In this document: positions 17,649-27,454 of the stretch, one piece after another
How positions within the stretch are numbered: position 1 is the first letter of the stretch
How the letters are laid out: every line of letters starts with the position of its first letter
Source of the DNA: Halorhabdus rudnickae
GTDB lineage: Archaea; Halobacteriota; Halobacteria; Halobacteriales; Haloarculaceae
Assembly: GCF_900880625.1 (NCBI RefSeq)
Contig: NZ_CAAHFB010000006.1
Coordinates: 310,001-374,000 of the forward strand
DNA: 64,000 nucleotides
Direction: 5' to 3'
Position numbers and translations under genes: made by a program
The notes under the pieces: generated by a model
Database searches by the model: none
What the model saw: the letters and a program-made list of their open reading frames with translations, nothing else
Told to the model about the DNA's origin: nothing

Positions 17649-18904
17649 GGTTTGATTCGATCGAGTTCCGTAATTCCACTATCAGCACTGTTGTCGTACG
17701 CCCAATACTCGAAGGTCGTATCCGTCGGGTCGCCGTTTTCGTCGAACCGCGTTTCGTTAGACGCTCCCCGATATTCGATGGATTGGCCCCGTGCTGCACG
17801 GCGGAGGCCGTCGGCAAGTGTATCGGGCGTAATCTCAGTTCCACCCGAACTCGTGACACGTCGAATAGCATGCTGGATCGATTTGGCGTCGTTTTTCCCG
17901 GCATATGCGTTTGCGAGCAACAACACTGCCGTCCCATCGTAGGCATACGACTCGAAGACACCCGGCTCGTTGCCGGTCGCCTCCATGTAGAGATTGGCGA
18001 AAGTCTCGCTTCCCGGACCGTCGACGAGGGGTGCAAGCCCACGGACCCCATCGAGTGAGCGTTCGACTCGGTCGTGCATCTCGCCGGTCCGTAGGCTGTC
18101 AGTACAGAGAATATCTGCGTCGGTTCGAGACAGCACATCGGACAACAGTGACTCGCCCATCTCCGGATACGCAACGAGGACGAGCGCGTCGGGATCACCC
18201 TCCGTGGCCTGTTCGATCGCCTCAATGTAGGAATTTGACGTATTTTCGATGGGGACCTGGTCGGTTATCGTGCTGCCGTAATCTCGGCGAAAGGATTGGC
18301 TAAACGCCTGACTTAGCTGCCATCCGTAATCGTTATTCACGTAGAGAGTACCCGCAGTGTCGTAATCGAGTCTCCTGGCCACGGTGTCGGCCAGAAGGCT
18401 CCCCTGAATCCTATCGGAGATAGCGGTCCGGAAGACGTACCCGAGGTCGTTGAGCGTTGTGAGCGTCGGTGTGGTCGCTCCCGGAGAACAGCAGACGGTT
18501 TTGTATGGAATCAACACCTGCTGGGTCGCTTGCAAGACGATATCCGAATCGAGCGGACCAGTAACCATCGGGTACCCCTCTTCGACCAGCGATTTGGCTT
18601 TCCGGGCGGCCGTAGTCGGATCACTCTCCGTATCGACAGATCGCTGCTTGAATGTGAGAGCAACTTCGTCTCGAACTTGATCGATCGGTAGCACGGCGGC
18701 CTCCCGAACGGATTCCCCGATTGCACTTCGAGGACCACTCAGCGGAAGCATCGTCCCGATTTTGATTGTCCGATCGATTCCGTCGCGTCCGTCACTCCCA
18801 CCCGAGCTGAACCCAGGAATGGAACCGGCGCAACCGCTCAAAGCGGCTACCCCGCCACCACAGATTCCCGAGAGGAGCTGTCTACGGGTCGGTCTAGCGC
18901 CCAT
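17645..18904 (-). CDS. Tat lipoprotein, branched-chain amino-acid-type binding protein
   Basis: 419-residue periplasmic-binding-type receptor of the Leu/Ile/Val-binding family (type I fold). The signal peptide carries TRRQLLSG and a lipobox (ALSGC), so it is probably a Tat-exported lipoprotein. The mature domain starts IKIGTMLPLSGPRSAIG and includes CCSPGATTP, the ligand-contact region of this family, and the late SYAYDGTAVLLLANAY segment. No permease or ATPase genes are adjacent; the only operon partner is the transducer, so a sensing role is more likely than transport. Leaderless promoter: TATA-like GGTATATGAG about 25 bases upstream. Confidence 0.88.
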   Translation of the reverse strand: MGARPTRRQLLSGICGGGVAALSGCAGSIPGFSSGGSDGRDGIDRTIKIGTMLPLSGPRSAIGESVREAAVLPIDQVRDEVALTFKQRSVDTESDPTTAARKAKSLVEEGYPMVTGPLDSDIVLQATQQVLIPYKTVCCSPGATTPTLTTLNDLGYVFRTAISDRIQGSLLADTVARRLDYDTAGTLYVNNDYGWQLSQAFSQSFRRDYGSTITDQVPIENTSNSYIEAIEQATEGDPDALVLVAYPEMGESLLSDVLSRTDADILCTDSLRTGEMHDRVERSLDGVRGLAPLVDGPGSETFANLYMEATGNEPGVFESYAYDGTAVLLLANAYAGKNDAKSIQHAIRRVTSSGGTEITPDTLADGLRRAARGQSIEYRGASNETRFDENGDPTDTTFEYWAYDNSADSGITELDRIKP

Positions 18905-18924
18905 ATGTTCTGCTGCCTTACACC

Positions 18925-18976
18925 GGTATATGAGTGTGTCGATGTAGTTTAACTTTCAAATAATTATTAACTTTCA
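18925..18976 (-). promoter_or_regulatory. Promoter with two exact 10-bp direct repeats
   Basis: TATA-like element at 18925-18934, about 25 bases from the start at 18904. Further upstream TTAACTTTCA occurs twice (18949-18958 and 18967-18976) with 18-base spacing. Positions ahead of the TATA box suit an activator. The rest of the 384-base gap to 19288 shows no gene. Confidence 0.5.
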
Positions 18977-19288
18977 CATGTCCCCGGAACTTGAGGCCGC
19001 CAAGCGCCGTCAGTTCACATCACAGCGGGGCCGCGAGGACTCTCTGTACGTCGTGATTGCCCACAGATCCGATCGCCAGCTACGGGTTTCACACCGGGTA
19101 TCCTCGCCGCGATCCTCACGTTCGTCACGGGGCGTGCGATCGGCTGATCGAGCTTGCCGGACTGTATTGTCGCTTTAGTGTCAGAACATCGGGGCGAAAG
19201 GTGTCATCGAGTACTCATTGCTCGTTTCGGCCACGACATGTCCTTCCGGGAAGCCAACCGTATTGTTCGTTGCAGCCATATCAGTCCT
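18977..19288. other. Intergenic region without clear gene
   Basis: 312 bases between the binding-lipoprotein promoter and the DoxX gene. Short open frames exist, but none has haloarchaeal codon bias, a domain or a good start. I see nothing else in it. Confidence 0.35.
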
Positions 19289-20392
19289 ATGCGAACACCT
19301 TCAAAACGCCCGTTTGGGACCTTCCTGCTGGCTGCTCTCGCTTCGGTGATTTTCACTGGGTCGGCAAGCGCTCACGTCAAGTACGTCACTGACGAGGAAA
19401 GCACCGGTAGCGTGGCCGAGCTTTTCACTGCTGTGTTCACTGACCCGGCGAGTGTCGCGCTGCTGGGTGCCGGTGCAATCGGTGTGCTCGTACTTGCAGT
19501 GGGCTATCTCCGGTTTGCGGGCTCGATCCCGGACTTCGCTGTCGCCAGCCGAACGTTGCAGTCCTATCGGCCGTACCTGCCCTGGATGTTGCGACTGACG
19601 GTGGGGCTTCCGCTGGTGGGTGCCGGTTTCGCCGGCTACCTGTTCACGCCGAGTCTCCCGGTCGAGGCACGGCTCCTGCAGGTCGGCATCGGCTTTCTGT
19701 TACTGTTCGGGCTGGCGACGCGAGTGGTTGCGACGGTCGGGCTGGTCGTCTATCTCGGTCTCCTGGCCACTGACAGCACACTCTTGCTGGCCAGTGAGTA
19801 CGTCGCTGGCTTCCTGGGCATCATGATCGTCGGGGCTGGCCAGCCGAGTGCGGACATGCTCCTCCGGCGCCTGGTGGTCACCCAGGGCACACTCGCCAGT
19901 CGCGCACGCAGCCTGGCGACGCCGGCCGAACTGTTCTCGAAGGCGGGCATCGACCGATTGCCGGTCGCACCCCTCCTCCGGCTGTTCGTCGGAGTGAACT
20001 TCCTGTATCTCGGCGTCACCCAGAAGTGGCTCAACCCGGCAGGCGGGCTGGCTGTCGTCGAGAAGTACAACCTCACGGCAGTGGTCCCAGTGGCGCCGGA
20101 ACTGTGGGTGTTCGGTGCCGGCCTGGTCGAAGCCGGCGTCGGCGTTGCATTCCTGCTTGGGCTGTTCACCCGTGGGAGTGCTGCGGTTGGCTTTCTTATG
20201 TTGACGACGACGCTGTTCGGGCTGCCCGACGATCCGGTACTCGCTCACATCACGCTGTTCGGGCTCCTCTCGGCACTGCTGGTGATCGGGGCCGGTCGGT
20301 ATTCACTCGACGCGTCACTGCTACCGGCTCTCCGCCGTCGGCTCGATCCGGAGTTCGAGCCCGCCGCAGGCCACGAAACCCCGGCCGACTGA
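19289..20392 (+). CDS. DoxX-family membrane protein with signal peptide
   Basis: 367-residue membrane protein of the DoxX-like family. The ATG at 19289 (MRTPSKRPFG) gives a clean signal peptide ending SASA; an open frame 45 codons upstream does not look coding. About eight membrane segments follow, arranged as two similar four-helix DoxX-like units: one begins near YRPYLPWMLRLTVGLPLVGAG, the other near PLLRLFVGVNFLYLGVTQKW. DoxX homologues include quinol-oxidase accessory subunits, but the role here is unknown. Confidence 0.78.
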   Translation: MRTPSKRPFGTFLLAALASVIFTGSASAHVKYVTDEESTGSVAELFTAVFTDPASVALLGAGAIGVLVLAVGYLRFAGSIPDFAVASRTLQSYRPYLPWMLRLTVGLPLVGAGFAGYLFTPSLPVEARLLQVGIGFLLLFGLATRVVATVGLVVYLGLLATDSTLLLASEYVAGFLGIMIVGAGQPSADMLLRRLVVTQGTLASRARSLATPAELFSKAGIDRLPVAPLLRLFVGVNFLYLGVTQKWLNPAGGLAVVEKYNLTAVVPVAPELWVFGAGLVEAGVGVAFLLGLFTRGSAAVGFLMLTTTLFGLPDDPVLAHITLFGLLSALLVIGAGRYSLDASLLPALRRRLDPEFEPAAGHETPAD

Positions 20393-20436
20393 CTCACGAG
20401 CGATAGATCCGTGAGTCTGGCCGCCGAACCAGGGAT

Positions 20437-21507
20437 ATGGAACGCGTCTGTGCTGACTGCGGACGGACGTACCCGGTCGACGGTCCATGGCGGTGTGACT
20501 GTGGCCACCCGCTTGACTTGCGAGACCGTCCCACACTGCCCGCAGAACCGCCCGCTCTCGACCGCGAGAACGGCCTCTGGGCCTGTGGGGACTTCCTGCC
20601 CGTCGAGCCGCGGGTCACACTTGGCGAGGGGTGGACGCCGCTGATCGAGGGGGCAGTCGACGGCCTCCAGTACAAACTCGAACACCTGTTTCCGACGGGG
20701 AGTTTCAAGGACCGCGGGGCGGCGGTCGTCGTCTCTCACGCCCTCGAACGCGGCGCTGATCGAGTCCTCGAAGATTCCTCGGGAAATGCCGGACTGGCGA
20801 TCGCAACCTACGCCGCCAGGGCCGGTATCGACGCCGAGATATTCGTCCCTGACGATGCCAAGCCGGGCAAGCTCCGGGCGATCGAGCGGACTGGAGCGGA
20901 TCTGCGGCGAATCGAGGGCACGCGTGAGGATGTGACCGAAGCGTGTATCGACGCGGTCGAAGACAGTGAGGGGTACTACGCCAGTCACGCCTGGGAACCC
21001 CTGTTTCTGTCGGGCACGGCGACGTTCGCCTTGGAGGTCGCTGCACAGCGTGGCTGGCAGGCACCCGACGCCGTGGTGACGCCGCTGGGCCACGGGACGC
21101 TATTTCTGGGTGCCTACCGCGGGTTCGAGCGTCTCCACCGGGCGGGCTGGATCGACGACGTGCCGCGGTTGTGCGGCGTGCAGGCCAGCGGCGTCGCGCC
21201 GATCGCCGCCGCTCGCGGGAACGACCGGGACGCCCTACGAAACGACGTTGCCGATGGCATTCAGATCGCCGATCCAGTACGGCAAACGGGGATTCTGGAA
21301 GCCACTGACGCGACCGACGGCGACGCGGTGGCCGTCACGGCGGCGGAAACCGAGCGCGCTCACGATCGATTGCTCGGCGAGGGGCTGGATCTCGATCCGA
21401 CGAGCGCGACGGCACTCGCGGGACTCGACCGGTTGGTCGAGGGTGGCGTGATCGGCGACGACGCCGACGTGGTCGTTCCCCTGACTGGTCGGAACCGGTC
21501 GGCGTGA
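20437..21507 (+). CDS. Threonine-synthase-like PLP enzyme with N-terminal zinc ribbon
   Basis: 356-residue fold-type II PLP enzyme closest in layout to archaeal threonine synthase, which makes threonine from O-phosphohomoserine. The N-terminus has a zinc ribbon (CADCGRTY, then CDCGHPL). The PLP lysine is in TGSFKDRGA, followed by EDSSGNAGLA and a Gly-rich PLP-phosphate loop reading TPLGHGTLFLG, which is altered from the usual GxGG. The N-terminal DxGNTPL-like part reads GEGWTPLIEG. It could be a paralogue with another substrate. Followed by srp54 on the same strand after about 90 bases. Confidence 0.82.
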   Translation: MERVCADCGRTYPVDGPWRCDCGHPLDLRDRPTLPAEPPALDRENGLWACGDFLPVEPRVTLGEGWTPLIEGAVDGLQYKLEHLFPTGSFKDRGAAVVVSHALERGADRVLEDSSGNAGLAIATYAARAGIDAEIFVPDDAKPGKLRAIERTGADLRRIEGTREDVTEACIDAVEDSEGYYASHAWEPLFLSGTATFALEVAAQRGWQAPDAVVTPLGHGTLFLGAYRGFERLHRAGWIDDVPRLCGVQASGVAPIAAARGNDRDALRNDVADGIQIADPVRQTGILEATDATDGDAVAVTAAETERAHDRLLGEGLDLDPTSATALAGLDRLVEGGVIGDDADVVVPLTGRNRSA

Positions 21508-21597
21508 GACGGGATGAAAGCTGTGTGAGATGGCGAATCGTTCGAGTCAGCCCCCGACGGAAAGCCTTTACCGCCGCCACAGCGTAGCCGCGGTCAA

Positions 21598-22989
21598 ATG
21601 GTACTCGACGATCTGGGATCCTCCCTGCGGGGGGCCCTCGACGGCCTCCGGGGGAAATCCCGCATCAGCGAGGAAGACGTCCAGGCGGTCGTCAAGGAGA
21701 TCCAGCGCTCGCTGCTCCAGGCCGACGCCGACGTCGACCTCGTGATGGAACTGTCGGACAACATCGAGTCCCGGGCCGTAGAGGAGGAACCGCCCTCGGG
21801 AACCTCCGCCCGGGACTGGGTGCTACGCATCGTCTACGAGGAACTGGTCGAACTCGTCGGCGATTCGACTGAGATCCCGCTCGAACCCCAGACGATCGTG
21901 CTGGCGGGGCTGCAGGGGGCCGGGAAGACCACCACTGCGGCGAAGATCGCCTGGTGGTTTTCGAAGAAGGGTCTACGCCCGGCAGTCATTCAGACCGACA
22001 CCTGGCGACCCGGTGCCTACGAGCAGGCCGAGCAGATGGCCGAACGCGCCGAAGTCGACTTCTACGGCGACCCGGACAGCGACGACGCGGTCCAGATCGC
22101 CCGTGATGGCCTGGAAGCCACCGAAGACGCCGACGTCAGGATCGTCGACACTGCCGGTCGCCACGCCCTCGAAGACGATCTCATCGACGAACTGGAGGAG
22201 ATCGAGTCGGTCGTCGACCCGGATCGGAATCTGCTGGTACTGGACGCGGCGATCGGCCAAGAAGCCAAAGAACAGGCCCGGCGTTTCGAGGGCGCCGTCG
22301 GGATCAATGGCGTCGTGATCACCAAACTCGACGGGACGGCCAAAGGTGGCGGCGCACTGGTGGCCGTCAACGAGACCGACTCGACCATCGCGTTCCTCGG
22401 GACGGGCGAGACCGTCAAGGACGTCGAACGCTTCGAGCCATCGGGCTTTATCTCCCGGTTGCTCGGCATGGGCGACCTCCAGCAACTCACCGAACGCGTC
22501 GAACGCGCGATGGAGGAGACCCAGGAGGAAGACGACTGGGAACCAGAGGACCTGATGAAGGGGGAGTTCACCCTCAAAGACATGCGCAAGCAGATGGAGG
22601 CGATGAACAAGATGGGTCCTCTCGATCAGGTGATGGACATGATCCCCGGGCTGGGCGGCGGCATGATGGATCAGTTGCCCGACGACGCCATGGACGTCAC
22701 CGAGGAACGAATGCGGGACTTCGAGGTCATCATGGACTCGATGACCGAGAACGAACTCGAGAACCCCCGACAGATCGGTCGCAGCCGGACCGAACGCATC
22801 GCCCGTGGCTCGGGCAAGCCCAAAGACCGGATCCGGGAACTCCTCGAGCAACACAAGATGATGGAACGGACCCTCAAACAGTTCCAGGGGATGGGCGACG
22901 CCGACATGGAGCGGATGATGAAACAGATGGACCAGGGTGACATGGGTGGCGGCGGCATGGGCGGTATGGGCGGCAACCCCTTCGGGTGA
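21598..22989 (+). CDS. srp54: Signal recognition particle GTPase SRP54
   Basis: Binds signal sequences of nascent membrane and secreted proteins together with 7S RNA, and delivers ribosomes to the FtsY receptor. 463 residues with N domain (1-90), G domain ([47 protein letters not shown]) and a Met-rich M domain (from about 300) ending in a Gly/Met tail. Length and motif order are normal for archaeal SRP54. No signs of transfer. Confidence 0.98.
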   Translation: MVLDDLGSSLRGALDGLRGKSRISEEDVQAVVKEIQRSLLQADADVDLVMELSDNIESRAVEEEPPSGTSARDWVLRIVYEELVELVGDSTEIPLEPQTIVLAGLQGAGKTTTAAKIAWWFSKKGLRPAVIQTDTWRPGAYEQAEQMAERAEVDFYGDPDSDDAVQIARDGLEATEDADVRIVDTAGRHALEDDLIDELEEIESVVDPDRNLLVLDAAIGQEAKEQARRFEGAVGINGVVITKLDGTAKGGGALVAVNETDSTIAFLGTGETVKDVERFEPSGFISRLLGMGDLQQLTERVERAMEETQEEDDWEPEDLMKGEFTLKDMRKQMEAMNKMGPLDQVMDMIPGLGGGMMDQLPDDAMDVTEERMRDFEVIMDSMTENELENPRQIGRSRTERIARGSGKPKDRIRELLEQHKMMERTLKQFQGMGDADMERMMKQMDQGDMGGGGMGGMGGNPFG

Positions 22990-23261
22990 CCAGCGCGCCT
23001 CGTTTCGGTGCTGCGATCTCCACACCGCAGAGAACCCGACGCTTCCAGTAACGGGCATCGAACTCATAGACGGCATCGTCAAGAGTGGTGGTTCGTGCCG
23101 GTCCGTGTCGCCATCTCGGCTCCGGATTTGCAGGCGGATTCTCGGACCAGTCTCTCTACCAGCGACCCGGCGAGTCCCGGACCGTCACCCTCGATTCCTT
23201 CGAAGACCGCCGTGGCGGCCTGATCAAAACTCACCTGTCGAGCTTCGCCTCGTGGTGGGAC

Positions 23262-24470
23262 TCACTGAACCCGTTCCGCAGGTCGGTCGTCGAACGATCG
23301 GATCGCTTCGAAACAGGCACCGATCGGGTGGTATCCGGGCTCGACCGCGGGACTCTCGTCCGTTTCGCAGGGATCGTTCTCCCGGGTTAGCTTGGTGTAG
23401 AAGTTGCCGCCTGGCGCCGTCAGGTGTTGTTGTGCGTACGCCCAGAGACGGTCGTACCACTCGAGATAGGTGTCGTCGTCAGTTCGTTCGTACAGCGCGG
23501 CGGCGGCCCCGATCGCCTCGGCGACGGGCCACCCGTACTTGTCCTCGACGATCGGCTCGCCGTCGGGATCGAAAGTGTAGACGAACCCGCCGTACTCGTC
23601 GTCCCAGCCGTGTTCGACGGCGATCTCGAACAACTCTGTGGCCCGGTCGAGCGCCCAGTCAGTGTCGGCGTACCGATCGAGGACCGCCAGTAACTTTGCC
23701 CACTCGATGTGATGGCCCGGCTGATACCCCCACGGTCGGAAGGTGTCCTCGGGCTGGTCGCGGTTGTACGCCATGTCGTGGTCCCACTCCTCGGTGTAGT
23801 GTTCCCACAGCAGGCCGTCGTGTTCGGCCGCCAGCTCCACCGTCAGGGCGTGGGCGATCTCGCGGGCGCGATCCAGAAAGCGATCCTCGTCGGTGGCCTC
23901 GTAGGCGGCCAGCATCGCCTCGCAGGTGTGCATGTTCGCGTTCTGGCCGCGGTACGTCTCGGCCGTCTCGAAACCGGGATCGAACTCACTCCGACACAGC
24001 CCGTAGTCGGCTTCCCAATAGTGATCCATCAACAGGTCGTAGACGGTTTCGAGGGAGTCTGTAGCTCCCGGAATACCCGCTTCGACGGCGCGAGCGTACG
24101 CCAGCAGGACGAAGGCGTGGCCGTAACACACCCGCTTGCTGTCGAGCGGTTCCGTCCCTTCGAGCAGCCAGTCGTAGCCGCCCGTCTCCGGGTCGTGGTG
24201 GCCCGCCTGCAGGAAGTCCACCCCCCGAGCCGCGGCCGCCCGGCTCCACTCGGGACCGTCGACCAGATCGCCGACGCAGAAGTTCACGACGTACCGGCTA
24301 CTCGCGACGAGGTGTTTCGCGTCCGCGTCGTAGATCTCGCCCGTCTGTTCGTCCAGATTAGCGATGTAGCCGCCCGTCCGCTCGTCGAGGCCACGTGGGT
24401 AGTAGAACTCGAGGACTGACGTCAGTCGGTCCTGCAGCCAGTCCCGATCATCGAACGACTCGTGAGTCAT
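23262..24470 (-). CDS. AGE-family (N-acylglucosamine 2-epimerase-like) sugar isomerase
   Basis: 402-residue (alpha/alpha)6-barrel protein of the AGE family, which interconverts sugars at C2 (N-acylglucosamine, mannose/fructose or cellobiose types). Characteristic pieces are RYVVNFCVG, the Arg-Gln-Asn-Ala-Asn-Met-His motif (GQNANMHTCEA), PWGYQPGHHIEWAKLL with catalytic His residues, and a C-terminal His in PGYHPIGACFEA. The phosphate-free sugar substrate cannot be assigned. Convergent with srp54 and divergent from the helicase gene. Confidence 0.87.
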   Translation of the reverse strand: MTHESFDDRDWLQDRLTSVLEFYYPRGLDERTGGYIANLDEQTGEIYDADAKHLVASSRYVVNFCVGDLVDGPEWSRAAAARGVDFLQAGHHDPETGGYDWLLEGTEPLDSKRVCYGHAFVLLAYARAVEAGIPGATDSLETVYDLLMDHYWEADYGLCRSEFDPGFETAETYRGQNANMHTCEAMLAAYEATDEDRFLDRAREIAHALTVELAAEHDGLLWEHYTEEWDHDMAYNRDQPEDTFRPWGYQPGHHIEWAKLLAVLDRYADTDWALDRATELFEIAVEHGWDDEYGGFVYTFDPDGEPIVEDKYGWPVAEAIGAAAALYERTDDDTYLEWYDRLWAYAQQHLTAPGGNFYTKLTRENDPCETDESPAVEPGYHPIGACFEAIRSFDDRPAERVQ

Positions 24471-24647
24471 ACTCTAGCATTGTAGTGCCCCGAAAAGTAG
24501 GTTTTGATCACCAAACAGCGAGAGGGTCCCGTCCCCCAGGCCGGGGATGAGTCGCGTAATGAGTGTCGCGGTGAGCGATACGGGCTGTCTTCAAGGAGGA
24601 GCGTGGCCGAGCACAATCGTTAGGACCACGCACCCACAAGCGATCGC

Positions 24648-26963
24648 GTGGACGACGTTCTCGCCTGGCTCCGGGATCGGCCCTATTACGAGGGTCAGAT
24701 CGTCGAACAGCGACGGTTGCCCGGTCGTGAAGCGCTCTACGGCGACCTCGACGTGCCCGATCGCCTCGCGGACACCTTAGAGAGCCAGGGTGTCGAGCGC
24801 TTCTACTGCCATCAATCCGAGGCGATCGAGGCCGTCCGTGACGGCGAGAACGTCGTGCTCGCGACCCCGACCGCCAGCGGGAAGAGCCTCGCCTACACCG
24901 TCCCGGCCTTCGAGCGGGCGATGGATCACGTTGGGACGACGCTGTATATCGCCCCGCAGGTCGCTCTCATCAACGATCAGGCCGAGACGCTCTCGGATCT
25001 CGCCCACGGCCTGGGCTTTGGGTCGCGAGTGACTGTCGATCGCTACACCGGTCGGTTGTCCCAGTCAGAGAAAGAGACCGTCCGTGAGCGCCAGCCGACG
25101 GTCCTGCTGACGACGCCGGACATGCTCCACTACGGAATCATGCCCCACGCCCACCGACTCTGGGAGTGGTTCTTCCAGCGTTTGGAGACGATCGTCATCG
25201 ACGAGGTCCACGCCTACCGCGGCGTCTTCGGCAGCCACGTCTCGCTCGTTCTTCGCCGGCTCAATCGACTCGCCGAGCGATTTGACGCCGACCCGCAGTA
25301 CGTCTGCTGTTCGGCGACGATCGGCAATCCGGTCGAACACGCCGCGACAGTGACCAACCAGCCGGAATCGTCGTTTCGCCGTCTCAGCGAGGACGACAGC
25401 GCGACCGGCCCCCGACAGTGGGTGGTCTGGAACCCACCGGAGAAACGTGGTGGGGGCGGGCAGGGACGCCGACGCTCACATCACGTCGAGACCCAGCGGC
25501 TGTTCGTCGATCTGGTGCAACGCGGATTACAAACGGTCGTCTTCACCGATTCCCGGCAGGTAGCTGAACGCTACGCGACCGAGAGTAGTCAGAAGCTCCG
25601 TGAACGCGGCGAGGGCACACTCGCGACGCAGATCGGCGCCTACCAGGCCGCACTGACGAGCGATCGACGACGGGAACTGGAAGCGGGCCTGCACGATGGG
25701 TCGATCCGGGGGGTCTGGAGCACGAACGCCCTCGAACTCGGGGTGGATGTCGGGGGCCTCGACGCCGTCGTCCTCGATGGATACCCGGGTACGCGCATGG
25801 AGACCTTCCAGCGAGCGGGCCGGGCGGGTCGGGGCGAAGACCCCGCGTTGGTCGCGCTGGTGACCGGCGAGGACCAACTCGACCAGTACGTTGCCCGCCA
25901 CCCGGAAGCGCTGTTCGACCGCGACCCCGAGCAGGCCCTGACGAACCCCGGCAACGATCAGATCCTCCCGGATCACGTCCGGTCAGCCGCCCGGGAGAAC
26001 TGGCTGTCACCGGGCGACGACCGCCACTTCGGTGGACCCTTCCCGGACGTCGTGAGCGATCTCGAAGCCCGGGGCGATCTCGAACGCCGGACGACCAACG
26101 CCGGGACGCGATGGCTCTACGACGGCGGGGGCAGTCCCCAGCACGAGACCAGCCTCCGGAGCGCTGACGACCGCGAGATCCGGCTACGCGAGCGCGGTTC
26201 GAACGACGTGATTGCGTCCCTCCCCTTCGGCGACGCGTTGCGTGATGCCCACCCGGGGGCGATCTATCACCACCAGGGAACGAAATACGAGGTCGTGGAC
26301 CTCGATCTGGCCCACGACGTGGCGACGCTCGACCGTACCTACGCCGACCAGTACACCCGCGTCCGCCACGAGAAGACGATCACCGTCGAGGAAGATCTAC
26401 GGGAAAAGCCCTTCGACGGTCGGGCGGACGTACCGGTCCGATTTGCGGACGTGACGATGCGCAAGCAGATCACGGGCTTCGAGCGCCACGATGCCCGCTC
26501 GGGCGAGGCGATCAGTCGGGAGTCACTCGACGTCCCCGAGACGAGCCTGCGGACCCGGGCACTGTACTATGCACTCGATCCCGACCTGGAGACCCAGCTC
26601 CGCGAAGCCGGGGATTTCCCCGGCGGGATCCACGCCGCCGAGCACGCCATGATCGCCACGATGCCTCTCTCGTTTCTGTGTGACCGACGCGACATCGGCG
26701 GGCTCTCGACACCTCATCATCCCCACACCGACCGGAGTACGATCTTCATCTACGACGGCTATCCCGGTGGGGTCGGGATCGCGAAGGCCGGCTACGAGTC
26801 CATCGACGACCTGGCGGCGACGACCCACGAACTGGTTGCCGACTGTGACTGCGACGGCGGCTGTCCGGCCTGCGTCCAGTCACCGCACTGTGGGAACGCC
26901 AACGATCCGCTGGAGAAGGGTCTCTCGATCCAGTTGCTCGAAGCGTTGCTCGTGGGCGAGTGA
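24648..26963 (+). CDS. MrfA/Hrq1-type DEAH helicase with C-terminal Cys cluster
   Basis: 771-residue superfamily 2 helicase. RecA1 carries Q-like FYCHQSEAIEA, Walker A ATPTASGKSLAY, and IVIDEVHAYRG; RecA2 carries STNALELGVDVGGLD and QRAGRAGR. The C-terminal DUF1998-like region ends in a four-cysteine cluster (CDCDGGCPACVQSPHCGN), as in bacterial MrfA and eukaryotic Hrq1, which act in repair of DNA crosslinks and bulky adducts. The start is GTG at 24648 within 180 bases of divergent AGE. A tiny Cys-rich gene follows after 49 bases. Confidence 0.9.
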   Translation: MDDVLAWLRDRPYYEGQIVEQRRLPGREALYGDLDVPDRLADTLESQGVERFYCHQSEAIEAVRDGENVVLATPTASGKSLAYTVPAFERAMDHVGTTLYIAPQVALINDQAETLSDLAHGLGFGSRVTVDRYTGRLSQSEKETVRERQPTVLLTTPDMLHYGIMPHAHRLWEWFFQRLETIVIDEVHAYRGVFGSHVSLVLRRLNRLAERFDADPQYVCCSATIGNPVEHAATVTNQPESSFRRLSEDDSATGPRQWVVWNPPEKRGGGGQGRRRSHHVETQRLFVDLVQRGLQTVVFTDSRQVAERYATESSQKLRERGEGTLATQIGAYQAALTSDRRRELEAGLHDGSIRGVWSTNALELGVDVGGLDAVVLDGYPGTRMETFQRAGRAGRGEDPALVALVTGEDQLDQYVARHPEALFDRDPEQALTNPGNDQILPDHVRSAARENWLSPGDDRHFGGPFPDVVSDLEARGDLERRTTNAGTRWLYDGGGSPQHETSLRSADDREIRLRERGSNDVIASLPFGDALRDAHPGAIYHHQGTKYEVVDLDLAHDVATLDRTYADQYTRVRHEKTITVEEDLREKPFDGRADVPVRFADVTMRKQITGFERHDARSGEAISRESLDVPETSLRTRALYYALDPDLETQLREAGDFPGGIHAAEHAMIATMPLSFLCDRRDIGGLSTPHHPHTDRSTIFIYDGYPGGVGIAKAGYESIDDLAATTHELVADCDCDGGCPACVQSPHCGNANDPLEKGLSIQLLEALLVGE

Positions 26964-27012
26964 TGGTTCTTTCAAGCGTGGTTCCAAGTGTCTGGGTCAC
27001 ATACCGCACTGT

Positions 27013-27177
27013 ATGTCCATCGGGAATAGCTCGAAGAATCTCGAATGTCGCTGCACGCGGTGTCAGTACAACAACAACGGCAGTTGCGGCTATCAGGGCC
27101 GCGTCCTGATCGACCAGAACGGCGAATGTGCGGTCATGGAGGAGGGTTTCGGCGGCGATCGCGGGCCGTTCGGGTGA
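27013..27177 (+). CDS. 54-residue Cys-rich small protein
   Basis: Short protein beginning MSIGNSSKNLECRCTRCQY with five Cys (CRCTRC, SCGYQ, GECAV), typical of small zinc-binding haloarchaeal proteins related in style to DUF1540. It lies 49 bases after the Hrq1-like helicase in the same direction, so co-transcription is likely. The same frame is open upstream through antisense-like sequence, but the ATG at 27013 is the natural start. Function unknown. Confidence 0.7.
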   Translation: MSIGNSSKNLECRCTRCQYNNNGSCGYQGRVLIDQNGECAVMEEGFGGDRGPFG

Positions 27178-27454
27178 GCATTCCACTCGGGGCACCAGCC
27201 CCAGAGCCTATCGTGTGATCTACGGAGCGGGACTCTCAGCGTGGAGATAATTCGGAAGTGCGAGGACAACGCGTGGCCTTCAACGCGGGAAGGGCCTCAG
27301 CAGTATCGACCGCCGCTGGTGACCGAACGAGTCCATCACGGCGAACTCGACCGCTGAGGCTAATCCGCCCCGTTCCGTCGCTGACGATACACGTCCACTG
27401 ACATCTCCAGCTCTCGCCGTGGTGGTAGCATTCACAACTGAGATCGATTCCAAT
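27178..27454. other. Non-coding interval upstream of the riboflavin operon
   Basis: 277 bases without a convincing gene. GCCTCAGC at 27294-27301 and GCTGAGGC at 27353-27360 are perfect complements about 50 bases apart and could close a structured RNA of about 67 nt. None of the FMN riboswitch consensus blocks can be found here. Confidence 0.3.
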
